Shown one piece after another: positions 8,385 through 17,763 of a DNA stretch of 26,382 nt. The notes under the pieces are model-generated. The model searched no databases, was not told where the DNA came from, and saw only the letters and a program-made list of their open reading frames with translations. Each line of letters starts with the position of its first letter. Position 1 is the stretch's first letter. The DNA comes from Cryptomeria japonica (Eukaryota > Streptophyta > Pinopsida > Cupressales > Cupressaceae), in contig NW_026729311.1 of the NCBI RefSeq assembly GCF_030272615.1, forward strand, positions 80,001 through 106,382, read 5' to 3'. A program made the position numbers and the translations under genes.

Positions 8385-8461
8385 GCTATTTGTCCGATTC
8401 TCATACGTGTAGTCTGCAGCAGCGATTAGGACATCGACCCCAACTTCCGAATTCGTTTGCA

Positions 8462-8606
8462 TTGACCGCACCAAAGGTGCACGCCTTGGTGTGCACCCTG
8501 GAGTGCACTTTGGTGCTCACCTCGGTGCACACTTTGGTGTGCACCTCGGTGTGCACCAAAGGTGCGCACCTTGGAGCGCACCAAAGGTGTACACTTTGGA
8601 GCGCAC
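8462..8606. repeat. Small expansion of the GGTGCGCACC word in the last promoter unit
   Basis: Variants of GGTG(T/C)(G/A)CACC and GGAG(T/C)GCAC are packed about every 15-20 bp, joined by TTGG, CTCG and AAA. It resembles the 38-bp minisatellite in wording but is not regular. It sits between GACATCGACCCCAACTTCCG and GGGTCTTTGAG, the same place in the unit where the minisatellite at 6784-7396 grew. Confidence 0.75.
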
Positions 8607-8882
8607 CACATAGGGTCTTTGAGAGGTTGGCGCAGTGCGCACACCAAGGTGGGTGTTGAGGTGCGTGCCGAGGTGGGTGGGTGCTAGGGTGCGCTCCATG
8701 GTGGGTGCCAGGGTGGGTGCGTGCTAGGGTGGATTCCAAAGAGGGTCATAGGGTGGGTGCCAAGGTGGGTTGGTGATATAGTGGGTTCAAAGGTGGGTAC
8801 TAGGGTGGGTTCCAAGGTGGGTCACAAGTTGGGTGCCAGGATGCGTGGGTGTTAGGTTGGGTGCCAAGGTGGGCTCCTGCGT

Positions 8883-8901
8883 GGGTGGGTGCTAGGGTGG
8901 G
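8883..8901 (+). other. Canonical G-quadruplex motif
   Basis: GGGTGGGTGCTAGGGTGGG has four GGG runs with loops of 1, 5 and 1 bases. It is one of several in the G-rich region; 9355-9373 is another with the same loop pattern. Confidence 0.7.
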
Positions 8902-9354
8902 TTTCAAGGTGGACGCGAGGGCGGGTGCCAAGGTGGGTAACAAGTTGGGTGTTAGGATGGGTGAGTGCTAGAGTGGGTGCCAAGGTGGGTGGGTGCTAAG
9001 GTGGATGCCAAGGTGGTTCACAGGGTGGGTGGGTTCTAGGGTGAGTTCCAAGGTGGGTCACAGGTTCAGTGCTAGGGTGGGTGTCAAGGCGGGTGTCGAG
9101 GTGCCTGGGTGCTAGGGTGTGGATGCCAATGTGGGTCATAGGGTGGGTACTAGGGTGGGCTGCAATGTGGGTGCCAAGGTGGGTAACATGCTCGGTGGGT
9201 TCTAAATTGGGTGCCAGGGTGGGTGTGCACCCACCTTGCCCGAGGTGGGTGCCAAGGTGCCAGTGTGGGTGGGTGCTAAGGTGGATGCCAAGGTGGGTGA
9301 GAAGGTGGGTGATAGGTTGAGTGGTAGGATGGGTGGGTGCCAAGATGGGTCACA

Positions 9355-9373
9355 GGGTGGGTGCAAGGGTGGG
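9355..9373 (+). other. Canonical G-quadruplex motif
   Basis: GGGTGGGTGCAAGGGTGGG, loops of 1, 5 and 1 bases. Confidence 0.7.
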
Positions 9374-9840
9374 TAGGTGCTAGGGTTGGTGTCAGGGTGG
9401 GTGGGTGCTAGGTTGGGTTCCAAGGTGGGTGCGAGGGTGAGTGTCAAGGTGGGTCACAGGTTAGGTGCTAGGATGGGTGAGTGCTAGGGTGCAAAGGTGC
9501 CAGGGTGGGTGCTAGGATGGGTCGATGCTAGGGTGAGTGGCAAGGTGGGTCCACAAGTGTCAAGGTGGGTGCCGAGGTGGGTGCCAAGTCGGCGACTGCT
9601 ATGGTGGATGCCAAGGTGGGTCACGGGGTGGGTGCCAAGTTGCTAGGTTGGGTTCCAAGGTGGGTGCCAACGTGGGTGCTAGGGTGCGTGGGTTAAAGGG
9701 TGTGTCACAACGTGGGTGCCAGGATGGGTGCGCACCCACACTGGCCAAGACGGGTGCGGGTGCAAGGTTGGGTTCCAAGCCCGGTCACAGGCTGGGTGCT
9801 AGGATGGGTGGGTGCCAAGGTGGGCACCAGGGTGGGTGCA

Positions 9841-10340
9841 CCCACCCTGGCCAAGGTGGGTCACGGGGTGGGTCCTAGGGTGGGTAACGGGGTGGGTACT
9901 AAGGTGCGTGCCAAGGTGGGTCATAGGGTGGGTGCCAAGGTGGGCACCAGGGTGGGTGTGCACCAACCCTAGCCAGGGTAGGTCACGGGGTGGTTGTCGG
10001 GGTGGGCGTCAAGGAGCCAAGGTGGGTGGCAAGTAGCCAAGTTGCGTGCCAAGGTGGGTGTCGGGGTGGGTGCCAAGGATCCAAGGTGGGTGCCAAGGAA
10101 CCAAGGTGGGTGTCTGGGTGGGTGCCGAGGTGGGAGCCAGGGTGGGTCCCAAGGTGAGTGCAAAGGTGGGTGCCAGGGTCAAGGTGAGTGCCAATGTGGG
10201 TTCCAAGGTGCCAGGGTCAGGGTGAGTGCCAATGTGGGTTCAAAGGTGCTAAGTTGGGTGCGAGGTTGGGTGCGAGGGTGGGTGGGTGCCAAGGTGTGCT
10301 AGGTGGAAGCCCGGGTGGGTCGGCATCCCATGGGTGTCGA
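9841..10340. repeat. G-rich degenerate repeat block, unit 1
   Basis: It continues the 8640-9840 repeat without a break and uses the same GGTGGGTGCCAAGG words. This part is the one copied into units 2 and 3. It ends at GGGTGTCGAGTTGGGTGCCTG, where the sequence becomes T-rich. Confidence 0.9.
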
Positions 10341-10690
10341 GTTGGGTGCCTGATGGGTGCTTCTTGTCAAGTTTTAGTCGTCGGGACTCATTTCGAGCCT
10401 TAGAGGTCGTTTCTTGTCCGGTTGCCCTGTCTTCGACCTGGGAACCCAATTTTGGTCCTCGGGTCCCATTTTTTTTTGTCTCGCATCCCACTTTTGGCCT
10501 GTGGCCTTTTCGGGGTCGATTCTCGTTTTGGGCATCAGAGCATGTTTCTTCTCCTAAAACCCAATATTTGTTTATTAAGTCTCGGAACACATTTTTGTTC
10601 TCGTGGACCCATCATGGGTCTTGGAACGCATTTGTGGTCCTTGGGTCCCATTTTGCATCCCGAAACTTGTGTTTTGGTGCTTGATCCCTA
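10341..10690. other. T-rich block of degenerate short repeats upstream of 5S, unit 1
   Basis: The region changes sharply from G-rich to T-rich. Words such as GGGTCCCATTTT, GCATCCCACTTTTGG, GGAACACATTTTTG and GGAACGCATTTGTGG recur at about 30-bp steps, and a run of nine Ts lies near 10470. It looks like an old diverged tandem repeat. Open frames on both strands cross it, but none resembles a protein. Confidence 0.7.
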
Positions 10691-11092
10691 TTTTGGGTGC
10701 CCACCTTGCACCAAGTGCGCACCCGGGGCAAACCGAGCGCCTTGGTGCACCGGGGCAAGATCGAGCGTGCACCCGAGGCGCCCCGAACATGCACCAAGGT
10801 GCACACGGCCCACATGTGAGCGCAGGTCGTTGCGCCCGAGGTGGTGTGTGGGCACCGCGTTGCAGACGGGACACTGCACGCACACGACGCCCCCTCCAGG
10901 TGCACGCACGTAGGCCGGGCCGGGTGCACACCCGACGCCCTAGCAAGGTGCGCGCACCCGGGCAGGGCTCACACTTGGCGAACGGGGCGCACTTCGCGAG
11001 GGAGGGTGTGCACCTCGACGGGGGTGGGTGGCCGGGGTGGATTCGCACGTGGGTCGCGGTTTGCTAAGTACACACTGCGACAAGCTCATAAC
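10691..11092. other. GC-rich 5' flank of 5S gene, unit 1
   Basis: This 400-bp stretch uses words of the downstream modules (GTGCGCACCCGGGGCAAACC near 10717) and then sequence seen only beside the 5S gene. A 28-bp segment at 10762-10789 is repeated with two mismatches at 11336-11363, on the other side of the gene. Immediately upstream of the gene is a less GC-rich stretch that includes TAAGTA at 11065-11070. Confidence 0.75.
11065..11092 (+). promoter_or_regulatory. 5S upstream element (TATA-like at -28, C at -1), unit 1
   Basis: TAAGTA occupies -28 to -23 relative to the 5S start, and a C is at -1. Plant 5S genes usually have a TATA-like box near -28, a GC near -12 and a C at -1. The TATA-like box here is degenerate, and the nearest GC is at 11084-11085, about -9. 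Confidence 0.5.
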
Positions 11093-11212
11093 GGGTGCGA
11101 TCATACCAGCGTTAGTGCACCGGATCCCATCAGAACTCCGCAGTTAAGCGCGCTTGGGCCGGAGTAGTACTGGGATGGGTGACCTCCCGGGAAGTCCCGG
11201 TGTTGCACCCTT
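11093..11212 (+). rRNA. 5S ribosomal RNA gene, copy 1
   Basis: The 120-base gene starts GGGTGCGATCATACCAGC and ends TTGCACCC followed by Ts. It carries the internal control region: A box with GTTAAGCGCGCTTGGG (about 11143-11158), the intermediate element, and C box GGATGGGTGACCTCCCGG (about 11173-11190). Helix I pairs GGGTGC at 11093-11098 with GCACCC at 11205-11210. A second stem pairs CCGG at 11159-11162 with CCGG at 11197-11200; angiosperm sequences differ here, but both sides agree, so folding is intact. I see no sign of decay. The product is the 5S RNA of the large ribosomal subunit, made by RNA polymerase III. It lies opposite to the Pol I-like motifs. The GCGTTAGTGCACC and CGCGCTTGGGCC forms are as I recall for gymnosperms. 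Confidence 0.97.
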
Positions 11213-11216
11213 TTTT
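11211..11216 (+). terminator. Pol III oligo-T terminator of 5S copy 1
   Basis: Six Ts follow the last helix I base, and a second run of five lies at 11219-11223. Four or more Ts is the usual Pol III stop signal. Confidence 0.9.
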
Positions 11217-11629
11217 AGTTTTTCGCCGGGCGTCGCAATGCTATTTGAATAAACCTTTTGCCCGTTTGCGTTCTCGTCGGGGCCGGGCCGGGCCGGGGTG
11301 CGCTGCCCGCACTACCGCGCGCGCGGGGGCGACACCGAGCGCGCACCCGAGGCGCCCCGAGCACACAGGCCACGGTGCAACCCGGGCGTTGTGCGCGCAC
11401 CCCGGTGCGCCCGAGGTGCTGCGCGCGCACCCAGGTGAAATCGGTGTGCACCTCGGCCAGTGCGCGCTCGGTCGAGTCGCGCACGTTGGCCAAGGTGCAC
11501 GGTGATGTTTCTTACTCTAAGGTTCCGCACCAGACGCCCGGGACAGGTGAGCGAAGCTGGGCGGGGCCGGGTGCGCGGTCGGGGCAGGTGCACGCAGCTG
11601 GAGAGAGCTTTGGAGCACACTTCGGAGCG
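11217..11629. other. 3' flank of 5S gene, unit 1
   Basis: After the T runs comes a short AT-containing stretch (GCTATTTGAATAAACC) and then very GC-rich sequence with GGCCGGGCCGGGCCGG and several GCGCGCAC words. It contains the second copy of the 28-bp direct repeat (11336-11363). Near 11600 it passes into TTGGAGCACACTTCGGAGCG, which is module vocabulary of the array that follows. No coding region is supported. Confidence 0.7.
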
Positions 11630-11760
11630 CACCAATGATGCGCTCCATTCAAAAGTTTCCTGAAAAGGCAAAAAAAGTTGAGATTATAGAATTTCCCACT
11701 TGAGAGATTGTAAAAAAAAAAAATTTAAAATGAAGGAAACGCGGGTGCCAAGGTGTGCGC
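11630..11760. repeat. Divergent A-rich island, unit 1
   Basis: GATGCGCTCCATTCAAAAG, CTGAAAAGGCAAAAAAAG and a run of 12 As are a diverged form of the island found nine times further right, which has GATGCGCTGCCTTCACTAAT. Its divergence makes it the oldest-looking member. Confidence 0.75.
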
Positions 11761-13145
11761 AGCCCAGCCAAGGTGTGCGCACCAAGGCGCCCACCCTGGC
11801 GAAGGTGCACGCAAGGTGCGCACCCGAGGCAAACCGGACAATTAACCCAACTTTCGACTTCGCGCGCACCTTGGAGCGCACTTCGGAGCGCTCCTTGGTG
11901 CGCACCAATCTTGGGCACCTCGGAGTGCACCATGGCGCCCACCAAGGTGCGCACCCGGGGCAAACCGAGCTCCGACTTCGTGCGCACCTTGGAGCGCACG
12001 AAAGGTGCGCACCATGGCGCCCACCAAGGTGCGCAGCCCAGCCAAGGCGTGCGCATCAAGGTGCGCACCCTGGCGAAGGTGCGCACCCGGGGCAAACCGA
12101 GCTCCGACTTCGTGCGCACCTTGGAGCGCACAAAAGGTGCGCAACCCAGCCAAGGTGTGCGCACCCCGGTCAAACCGAGCTCCGAATCGTGCGCACCAGA
12201 GGTGCACGCCATCGTGCGCACCTTGGAGCACACTTCGGAGCCCTCCTTGGTGTGCGCCGATGTTGCGCACCTCGGAGCGCACCCGGGGAAAACAATGCAA
12301 TTAACCCGACTTTCGACTTCGTGGGCACCTCGGAGCGCTCTCGGGTTCGCACCTCGGAGCACACCGAGGTGCGCACCTTTGATGCGCTGCCTTCACCAAT
12401 TTCCAGAAAAGGCAAGAAAACATTGAGAAGGTGTGCGCACCGAGGTGCCCACCCTGGCGAAGGTGCACGCGAGGTGCGCACCCGGGGCAAACCGGGCTCC
12501 GACTTCGTGCACGCCGCACCTTGGAGCACACTTCGGAGCGCTCCTTGGTGCGCACCAGGGCGCGCAACCCAGCCGAGGTGCCCACCCCGGCGAAGGTGCA
12601 CGCGAGGTGCGCACCCGGGGCAAACCGGGCTCCGACTTCGTGCACGCCATGGTGCCCACCGCGGCGAAGGTGCACGCGAGGTGCGCACCCGGGGCAAACC
12701 GGGCTCCGACTTCGTGCACGCCGCACCTTGGAGCACACTTCGGAGCGCTCCTTGGTGCGCACCATGGTGCCCACCAGGGCGCGCAACCCCGCCGAAGGTG
12801 CACGCGAGGTGCGCACCCGGGGCAAACCGGGCTCCGACTTCGTGCACGCCGCACCTTGGAGCACACTTCGGAGCGCTCCTTGGTGCGCACCATGGTGCCC
12901 ACCAGGGCGCGCAACCCCGCCGAAGGTGCACGCGAGGTGCGCACCCGGGGCAAACCGGGCTCCGACTTCGTGCACGCCATGGTGCGCACCGCGGCGAAGG
13001 TGCGCACCCGGGGCAAACCGGGCTCCGACTTCGTGCACGCCGCACCTTGGAGCACACTTCGGAGCGCTCCTTGGTGCGCACCAGGGCGCGCAACCCAGCC
13101 GAGGTGCCCACCCCGGCGAAGGTGCACGCGAGGTGCGTACCCGGG
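11761..13145. repeat. GC-rich modular array, proximal part, unit 1
   Basis: Modules of about 90-150 bp are built from the words GGTGCGCACCCGGGGCAAAC, CTCCGACTTCGTGCACGCC, CACCTTGGAGCACACTTCGG, AGCGCTCCTTGGTGCGCACC, GCGCGCAACCCAGCC and GCCCACCCCGGCGAAGGTG. Their order is constant, but single words are missing or doubled. A truncated A-rich island (TTTGATGCGCTGCCTTCACC) lies at 12378-12430. The first part (11761-12300) has more varied modules, including CAATTAACCCAACTTTCGAC. Frames stay open for up to 579 codons in several phases at once, so they are not taken as genes. Confidence 0.9.
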
Positions 13146-15497
13146 GCAAACCGGGCTCCGACTTCGTGCACGCCGCACCTTGGAGCACACTTCGGAGCGC
13201 TCCTTGGTGCGCACCATGGTGCCCACCAGGCCGCGCAACCCAGCCAAGGTGTGCGCACCAAGGTGCACGCGAGGTGCGCACCCGGGGCAAACCGGGGTCC
13301 GACTTCGTGCACGCCGCACCTTGGAGCACACATCGGGGCGCTCCCGGGTTCGCACCGGCGTTGCGCACCGTGGTGGGCACCTCGGAGCACACCAAGGTGG
13401 GCAGCGAGGTGCGCACCTTTGATGCGATGCCTTCACTAATTTCCATAAAAGGCAAAAAAAAAACGAGATTTTAAAATTTCCGTTTTGAAAGATAGTGAGA
13501 AAAAGGGAATGCTGGTGCCATCTTGAGCCCGCCCTGGTGCGCAGCCCAGCCAAGGTGTGCGCACCAAGGTGCCCACCCTGGCGAAGGTGCGCGCCCGGGC
13601 AATTAACCCAACTTCCAACTTCGCGCGCGCCAGGGTGGGAGCGCACCCAACAACCGGGCCTGGGAAGAGCCAATGCGAGAAACCCCACCAAACGCTCTGA
13701 CAAAAAAAGAGGGGGCGCTCCAGTAACCCCGCTTCGGAGCGCACCCTGGGCAAACCCAGCCAAGGTGCCCACCCCGGCCAAGGTGCAGGCGAGGTGCGCA
13801 CCCGGGGCAAACCGGGCTCCGACAACGTGCACGCCGCACCTTGGAGCACACTTCGTAGCGCTCCCGGGTGCGCACCTCAGAGCACACCAAGGTGGGCAGC
13901 GAGGTGCGCACCTTTGATGCGCTGCCTTCACTAATTTCCAGAAAAGGCAAAAAAAAAAGGAGATTTTAAAATTTCCGTTTTGAAAGATAGTGAAAAAAAC
14001 GGAACGCGCGTGCCATCTTGAGCCCGCCCTGGTGCGCAGCCCAGGTAAGGTGCCCACCCTGGCAAAGGTGCGCACCCGGGCAATTAACCCTACTTCCGAC
14101 TTCGTGCGCGCCAGGGTGGCAACCGGGCCTCGGAAGAGCCAATGCGAGAAACCCCACCAAACGCTCCGACAAAAAAAGAGGCGGCGCTCCAATAACCCCG
14201 CTTCGGAGCGCAGCCGGGGCAAACCCAGCCAAGGTGCCCACCCCGACGAAGGTGCACGCGAGGTGCGCACCCGGGGCAAACCGGGCTCCGACAACGTGCA
14301 CGCAGCACCTTGGAGCACACTTCGAAGCACTCCCGGGTGCCCACCGGCGTTGCGCACCGTGGTGGGCAGCGAGGTGCGCACCTTTGATGCGCTGCCTTCA
14401 CTAATTTCCAGAAAAAGGCAAAAAAAAATGAGATTTTAAAATTTCCGTTTTGAAAGATAGTGAAAAAAAAGGAACGCGGGTGCCATCTTGAGCCCGCCCT
14501 GGTGCGCAGCCCAGGCAAGGCATGCGCACCAAGGTGCCCACCCGAGGTGCACACCCGGGGCAAACCGGGCTCCGACTTCGTGCAGGCCGCACCTTGGAGC
14601 ACACTTCGGAGCGCTCCTTGGTGCGCACCATGGTGCCCACCAGGGCGCGCAACCCAGCCAAGGTCTGCACACTAAGGTGCCCACCCCGGCGAAGGTGCAC
14701 GCGAGGTGCGCACCCGGGGCAAACCGGGCTCCGACTTCGTGCACGCCATGGTGCCCACCGCGGCGAAGGTGCACGCGAGGTGCGCACCCGGGGCAAACCG
14801 GGCTCCGACTTCGTGCACGCCGCACCTTGGAGCACACTTCGGAGCGCTCCTTGGTGCGCACCATGGTGCCCACCAGGGCGCGCAACCCAGCCAAGGTGTG
14901 CGCACCAAGGTGCACGCGAGGTGCGCACCCGGGGCAAACCGGGGTCCGACTTCGTGCACGCCGCACCTTGGAGCACACATCGGAGCGCTCCCAGGTTCGC
15001 ACCAGCGTTGCGCACCTTTGATGCGCTGCCTTCACTAATTTCCAGAAAAGGCAAAAAAAAACGATATTTTAAAATTTCCGTTCTGAAAGATAGTGAAAAA
15101 AACGGAACGCGGGTGCCATCTTGAGCCCTTCCTGGTGCGCAGCCCAGGCAAGTTGTGCGCACCAAGGTGCCCACCCTGGCGGAGGTGCGCGCCCGGGGCA
15201 AACCGGGCTCCGACTTCGTGCACTGCATGGTGCCCACCAAGGCGCGCAACCCAGCCAAGGTGCCCACCGCAGCGAAGGTGCACGCGAGGTGCACACCCGG
15301 GGCAAACCGGGCTCCGACTTCGTGCACGCCGCACCTTGGAGCACACTTCAGAGCGCTCCTTGGTGCGCACCAGGGCGCGCAACCCAGCCGAGGTGCCCAC
15401 CCCGGCGAAGGTGCACGCGAGGTGCGCACCCGGGGCAAACCGGGCTCCGACTTCGTGCACGCCATGGTGCCCACCGCGGCGAAGGTGCGCACCCGGG
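13146..15497. repeat. 2.35-kb internal tandem duplication, copy a, unit 1
   Basis: Positions from about 13146 match those 2352 bp further on; for example the A-rich islands at 13468, 13963, 14433 and 15066 reappear at 15820, 16315, 16784 and 17139. Copy a has the same modules as the proximal array, plus four A-rich islands and a special segment (13668-13750 and 14130-14220) with AGCCAATGCGAGAAACCCC and a GGCGCTCC/GGAGCGC stem. The exact borders are uncertain, because the module words occur everywhere. Confidence 0.85.
13468..13477. repeat. A-rich island series, unit 1 (nine copies)
   Basis: The palindrome ATTTTAAAAT marks the centre of each island, at 13468, 13963, 14433, 15066, 15820, 16315, 16784, 17139 and 17660. 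Each island, about 140 bp, runs from TTTGATGCG(C/A)TGCCTTCACT through AGAAAAGGCAAAAAAA, the palindrome, TCCGTTTTGAAAGATAGTGA and on to CATCTTGAGCCCGCCCTGG. TCCGTTTT and AAAACGGA, for example 13974-13981 with 13996-14003, make an 8-bp hairpin in most copies. Islands stand out as AT-rich gaps in very GC-rich sequence. The coordinates given are those of the first palindrome. Confidence 0.9.
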
Positions 15498-17590
15498 GCA
15501 AACCGGGCTCCGACTTCGTGCACGCCGCACCTTGGAGCACACTTCGGAGCGCTCCTTGGTGCGCACCATGGTGCCCACCAGGCCGCGCAACCCAGCCAAG
15601 GTGTGCGCACCAAGGTGCACGCGAGGTGCGCACCCGGGGCAAACCGGGGTCCGACTTCGTGCACGCCGCACCTTGGAGCACACATCGGGGCGCTCCCGGG
15701 TTCGCACCGGCGTTGCGCACCGTGGTGGGCACCTCGGAGCACACCAAGGTGGGCAGCGAGGTGCGCACCTTTGATGCGATGCCTTCACTAATTTCCATAA
15801 AAGGCAAAAAAAAAACGAGATTTTAAAATTTCCGTTTTGAAAGATAGTGAGAAAAAGGGAATGCTGGTGCCATCTTGAGCCCGCCCTGGTGCGCAGCCCA
15901 GCCAAGGTTTGCGCACCAAGGTGCCCACCCTGGCGAAGGTGCGCGCCCGGGCAATTAACCCAACTTCCAACTTCGCGCGCGCCAGGGTGGGAGCGCACCC
16001 AACAACCGGGCCTGGGAAGAGCCAATGCGAGAAACCCCACCAAACTCTCTGACAAAAAAAGAGGGGGCGCTCCAGTAACCCCGCTTCGGAGCGCACCCTG
16101 GGCAAACCCAGCCAAGGTGCCCACCCCGGCCAAGGTGCAGGCGAGGTGCGCACCCGGGGCAAACCGGGCTCCGACAACGTGCACGCCGCACCTTGGAGCA
16201 CACTTCGTAGCGCTCCCGGGTGCGCACCTCAGAGCACACCAAGGTGGGCAGCGAGGTGCGCACCTTTGATGCGCTGCCTTCACTAATTTCCAGAAAAGGC
16301 AAAAAAAAAAGGAGATTTTAAAATTTCCGTTTTGAAAGATAGTGAAAAAAACGGAACGCGCGTGCCATCTTGAGCCCGCCCTGGTGCGCAGCCCAGGTAA
16401 GGTGCCACCCTGGCAAAGGTGCGCACCCGGGCAATTAACCCTACTTCCGACTTCGTGCGCGCCAGGGTGGCAACCGGGCCTCGGAAGAGCCAATGCGAGA
16501 AACCCCACCAAACGCTCCGACAAAAAAAGAGGCGGCGCTCCAATAACCCCGCTTCGGAGCGCAGCCGGGGCAAACCAAGCCAAGGTGCCCACCCCGACGA
16601 AGGTGCACGCGAGGTGCGCACCCGGGGCAAACCGGGCTCCGACAACGTGCACGCAGCACCTTGGAGCACACTTCGAAGCACTCCCGGGTGCCCACCGGCG
16701 TTGCGCACCGTGGTGGGCAGCGAGGTGCGCACCTTTGATGCGCTGCCTTCACTAATTTCCAGAAAAAGGCAAAAAAAAATGAGATTTTAAAATTTCCGTT
16801 TTGAAAGATAGTGAAAAAAAAGGAACGCGGGTGCCATCTTGAGCCCGCCCTGGTGCGCAGCCCAGGCAAGGCATGCGCACCAAGGTGCCCACCCGAGGTG
16901 CACACCCGGGGCAAACCGGGCTCCGACTTCGTGCAGGCCGCACCTTGGAGCACACTTCGGAGCGCTCCTTGGTGCGCACCATGGTGCCCACCAGGGCGCA
17001 CCCGAGGCAAACCGGGCTCCGACTTCGTGCACGCCGCACCTTGGAGCACACATCGGAGCGCTCCCAGGTTCGCACCAGCGTTGCGCACCTTTGATGCGCT
17101 GCCTTCACTAATTTCCAGAAAAGGCAAAAAAAAACGATATTTTAAAATTTCCGTTCTGAAAGATAGTGAAAAAAACGGAACGCGGGTGCCATCTTGAGCC
17201 CTTCCTGATGCGCAGCCCAGGCAAGTTGTGCGCACCAAGGTGCCCACCCTGGCGGAGGTGCGCGCCCGGGGCAAACCGGGCTCCGACTTCGTGCACTGCA
17301 TGGTGCCCACCAAGGCGCGCAACCCAGCCAAGGTGCCCACCGCAGCGAAGGTGCACGCGAGGTGCGCACCCGAGGTGCACACCCGGGGCAAACCGGGCTC
17401 CGACTTCGTGCACGCCGCACCTTGGAGCACACTTCAGAGCGCTCCTTGGTACGCACCAGGGCGCGCAACCCAGCCAAGGTGCTCACCCCGGCGAAGGTGC
17501 ACGCGAGGTGCGCACCCGGGGCAAACCGGGCTCGGACTTCGTGCACGCCGCACCTTGGAGCACACATCGGAGCGCTCCCGGGTTCGCACC
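15498..17590. repeat. 2.35-kb internal tandem duplication, copy b, unit 1
   Basis: This copy follows copy a directly. It lacks about 278 bp that copy a has between roughly 14645 and 14925; the join near 16997 shows GCGCACCCGAGGC. It has lost one C in GGTGCC(C)ACCC near 16404 and gained 15 bases near 17367. Otherwise it matches copy a closely and carries the islands at 15820, 16315, 16784 and 17139. Confidence 0.85.
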
Positions 17591-17763
17591 AGCATTGCGC
17601 ACCTTTGATGCGCTGCCTTCACTAATTTCCAGAAAAGGCAAAAAAAAGAAAAAAATGAGATTTTAAAATTTCCGTTTTGAAAGATAGTGAAAAAAACGGA
17701 ACGCGGGTGCCATCTTGAGCCCGCCCTGGTGTGCAGCCCAGGCAAGTTGTGCGCACCAAGGCA

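Larger units (their letters stand above)
7397..8640. repeat. 157-bp spacer-promoter tandem units
   Basis: Promoter motifs at 7525, 7682, 7839 and 7996 are exactly 157 bp apart, followed by 8216 (220 bp on) and 8373 (157 bp on). The unit is roughly half of the 311-bp unit: it keeps GGTCTTTGAGGTTGG, the motif, a TCTCATACATG(T/C)GTAG word and GACATCGACCCCAACTT, but lacks the CATCGGACCC part. The longer 220-bp spacing contains an added GCACCAAAGGTGCACGCC block. The final unit breaks off at GGGTCTTTGAGAGGTTGGCG near 8609 and passes straight into the G-rich repeat. Confidence 0.9.
8640..9840. repeat. G-rich degenerate repeat, first and longest copy
   Basis: The + strand is built of variants of GGTGGGTGCCAA, GGTGGGTCACAG and GCTAGGGTGGGT with a loose 15-25-bp rhythm. 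G is very high and C low on this strand. Many places satisfy the G-quadruplex pattern, such as 8883-8901 and 9355-9373. No convincing gene is present: the open frames read as Gly/Trp/Val-rich or Thr/His/Pro-rich repeats. Short C-rich interruptions (GTGCACCCACC near 9230, 9750 and 9838) make local inverted repeats with GGTGGGTGC. Confidence 0.9.
9841..17763. repeat. 5S-containing higher-order repeat, unit 1 (7923 bp)
   Basis: Sequence from CCCACCCTGGCCAAGG at 9841 recurs at 17764 and again at 25666, so the unit is about 7.9 kb. In order it holds a G-rich block (9841-10340), a T-rich block (10341-10690), a GC-rich 5S block (10691-11630) and about 6 kb of nested modules with A-rich islands. The left edge of this unit lies inside a longer G-rich region, so 9841 is a recombination boundary and not a change of sequence type. 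Units 1 and 2 differ by few substitutions and a few small indels. Confidence 0.95.

Noticed and set aside
8640-10340. Degenerate telomere or interstitial telomeric repeat.
   Set aside because: GGGT words are frequent, but the plant telomere unit TTTAGGG or its variants do not appear in tandem; the unit is a longer GGTGGGTGCCAA-type repeat.
11093-11212. 5S sequence as part of a Cassandra-type retrotransposon LTR.
   Set aside because: Cassandra LTRs carry 5S-like sequence, but I see no TG...CA long terminal repeats, primer-binding site or polypurine tract at a suitable distance. The 5S is intact with its own flanks and is repeated with the whole 7.9-kb unit.
11700-13439. Long open frames in the modular arrays, for example 579 codons on + here and 662 codons on - at 12393-14381, with copies in unit 2.
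   Set aside because: Frames are open on both strands and in several phases over the same bases. The products are Cys/Arg/His/Pro-rich repeats of the module words, module lengths are not multiples of 3, and one-base indels shift frame between copies without consequence. No domain is recognisable.
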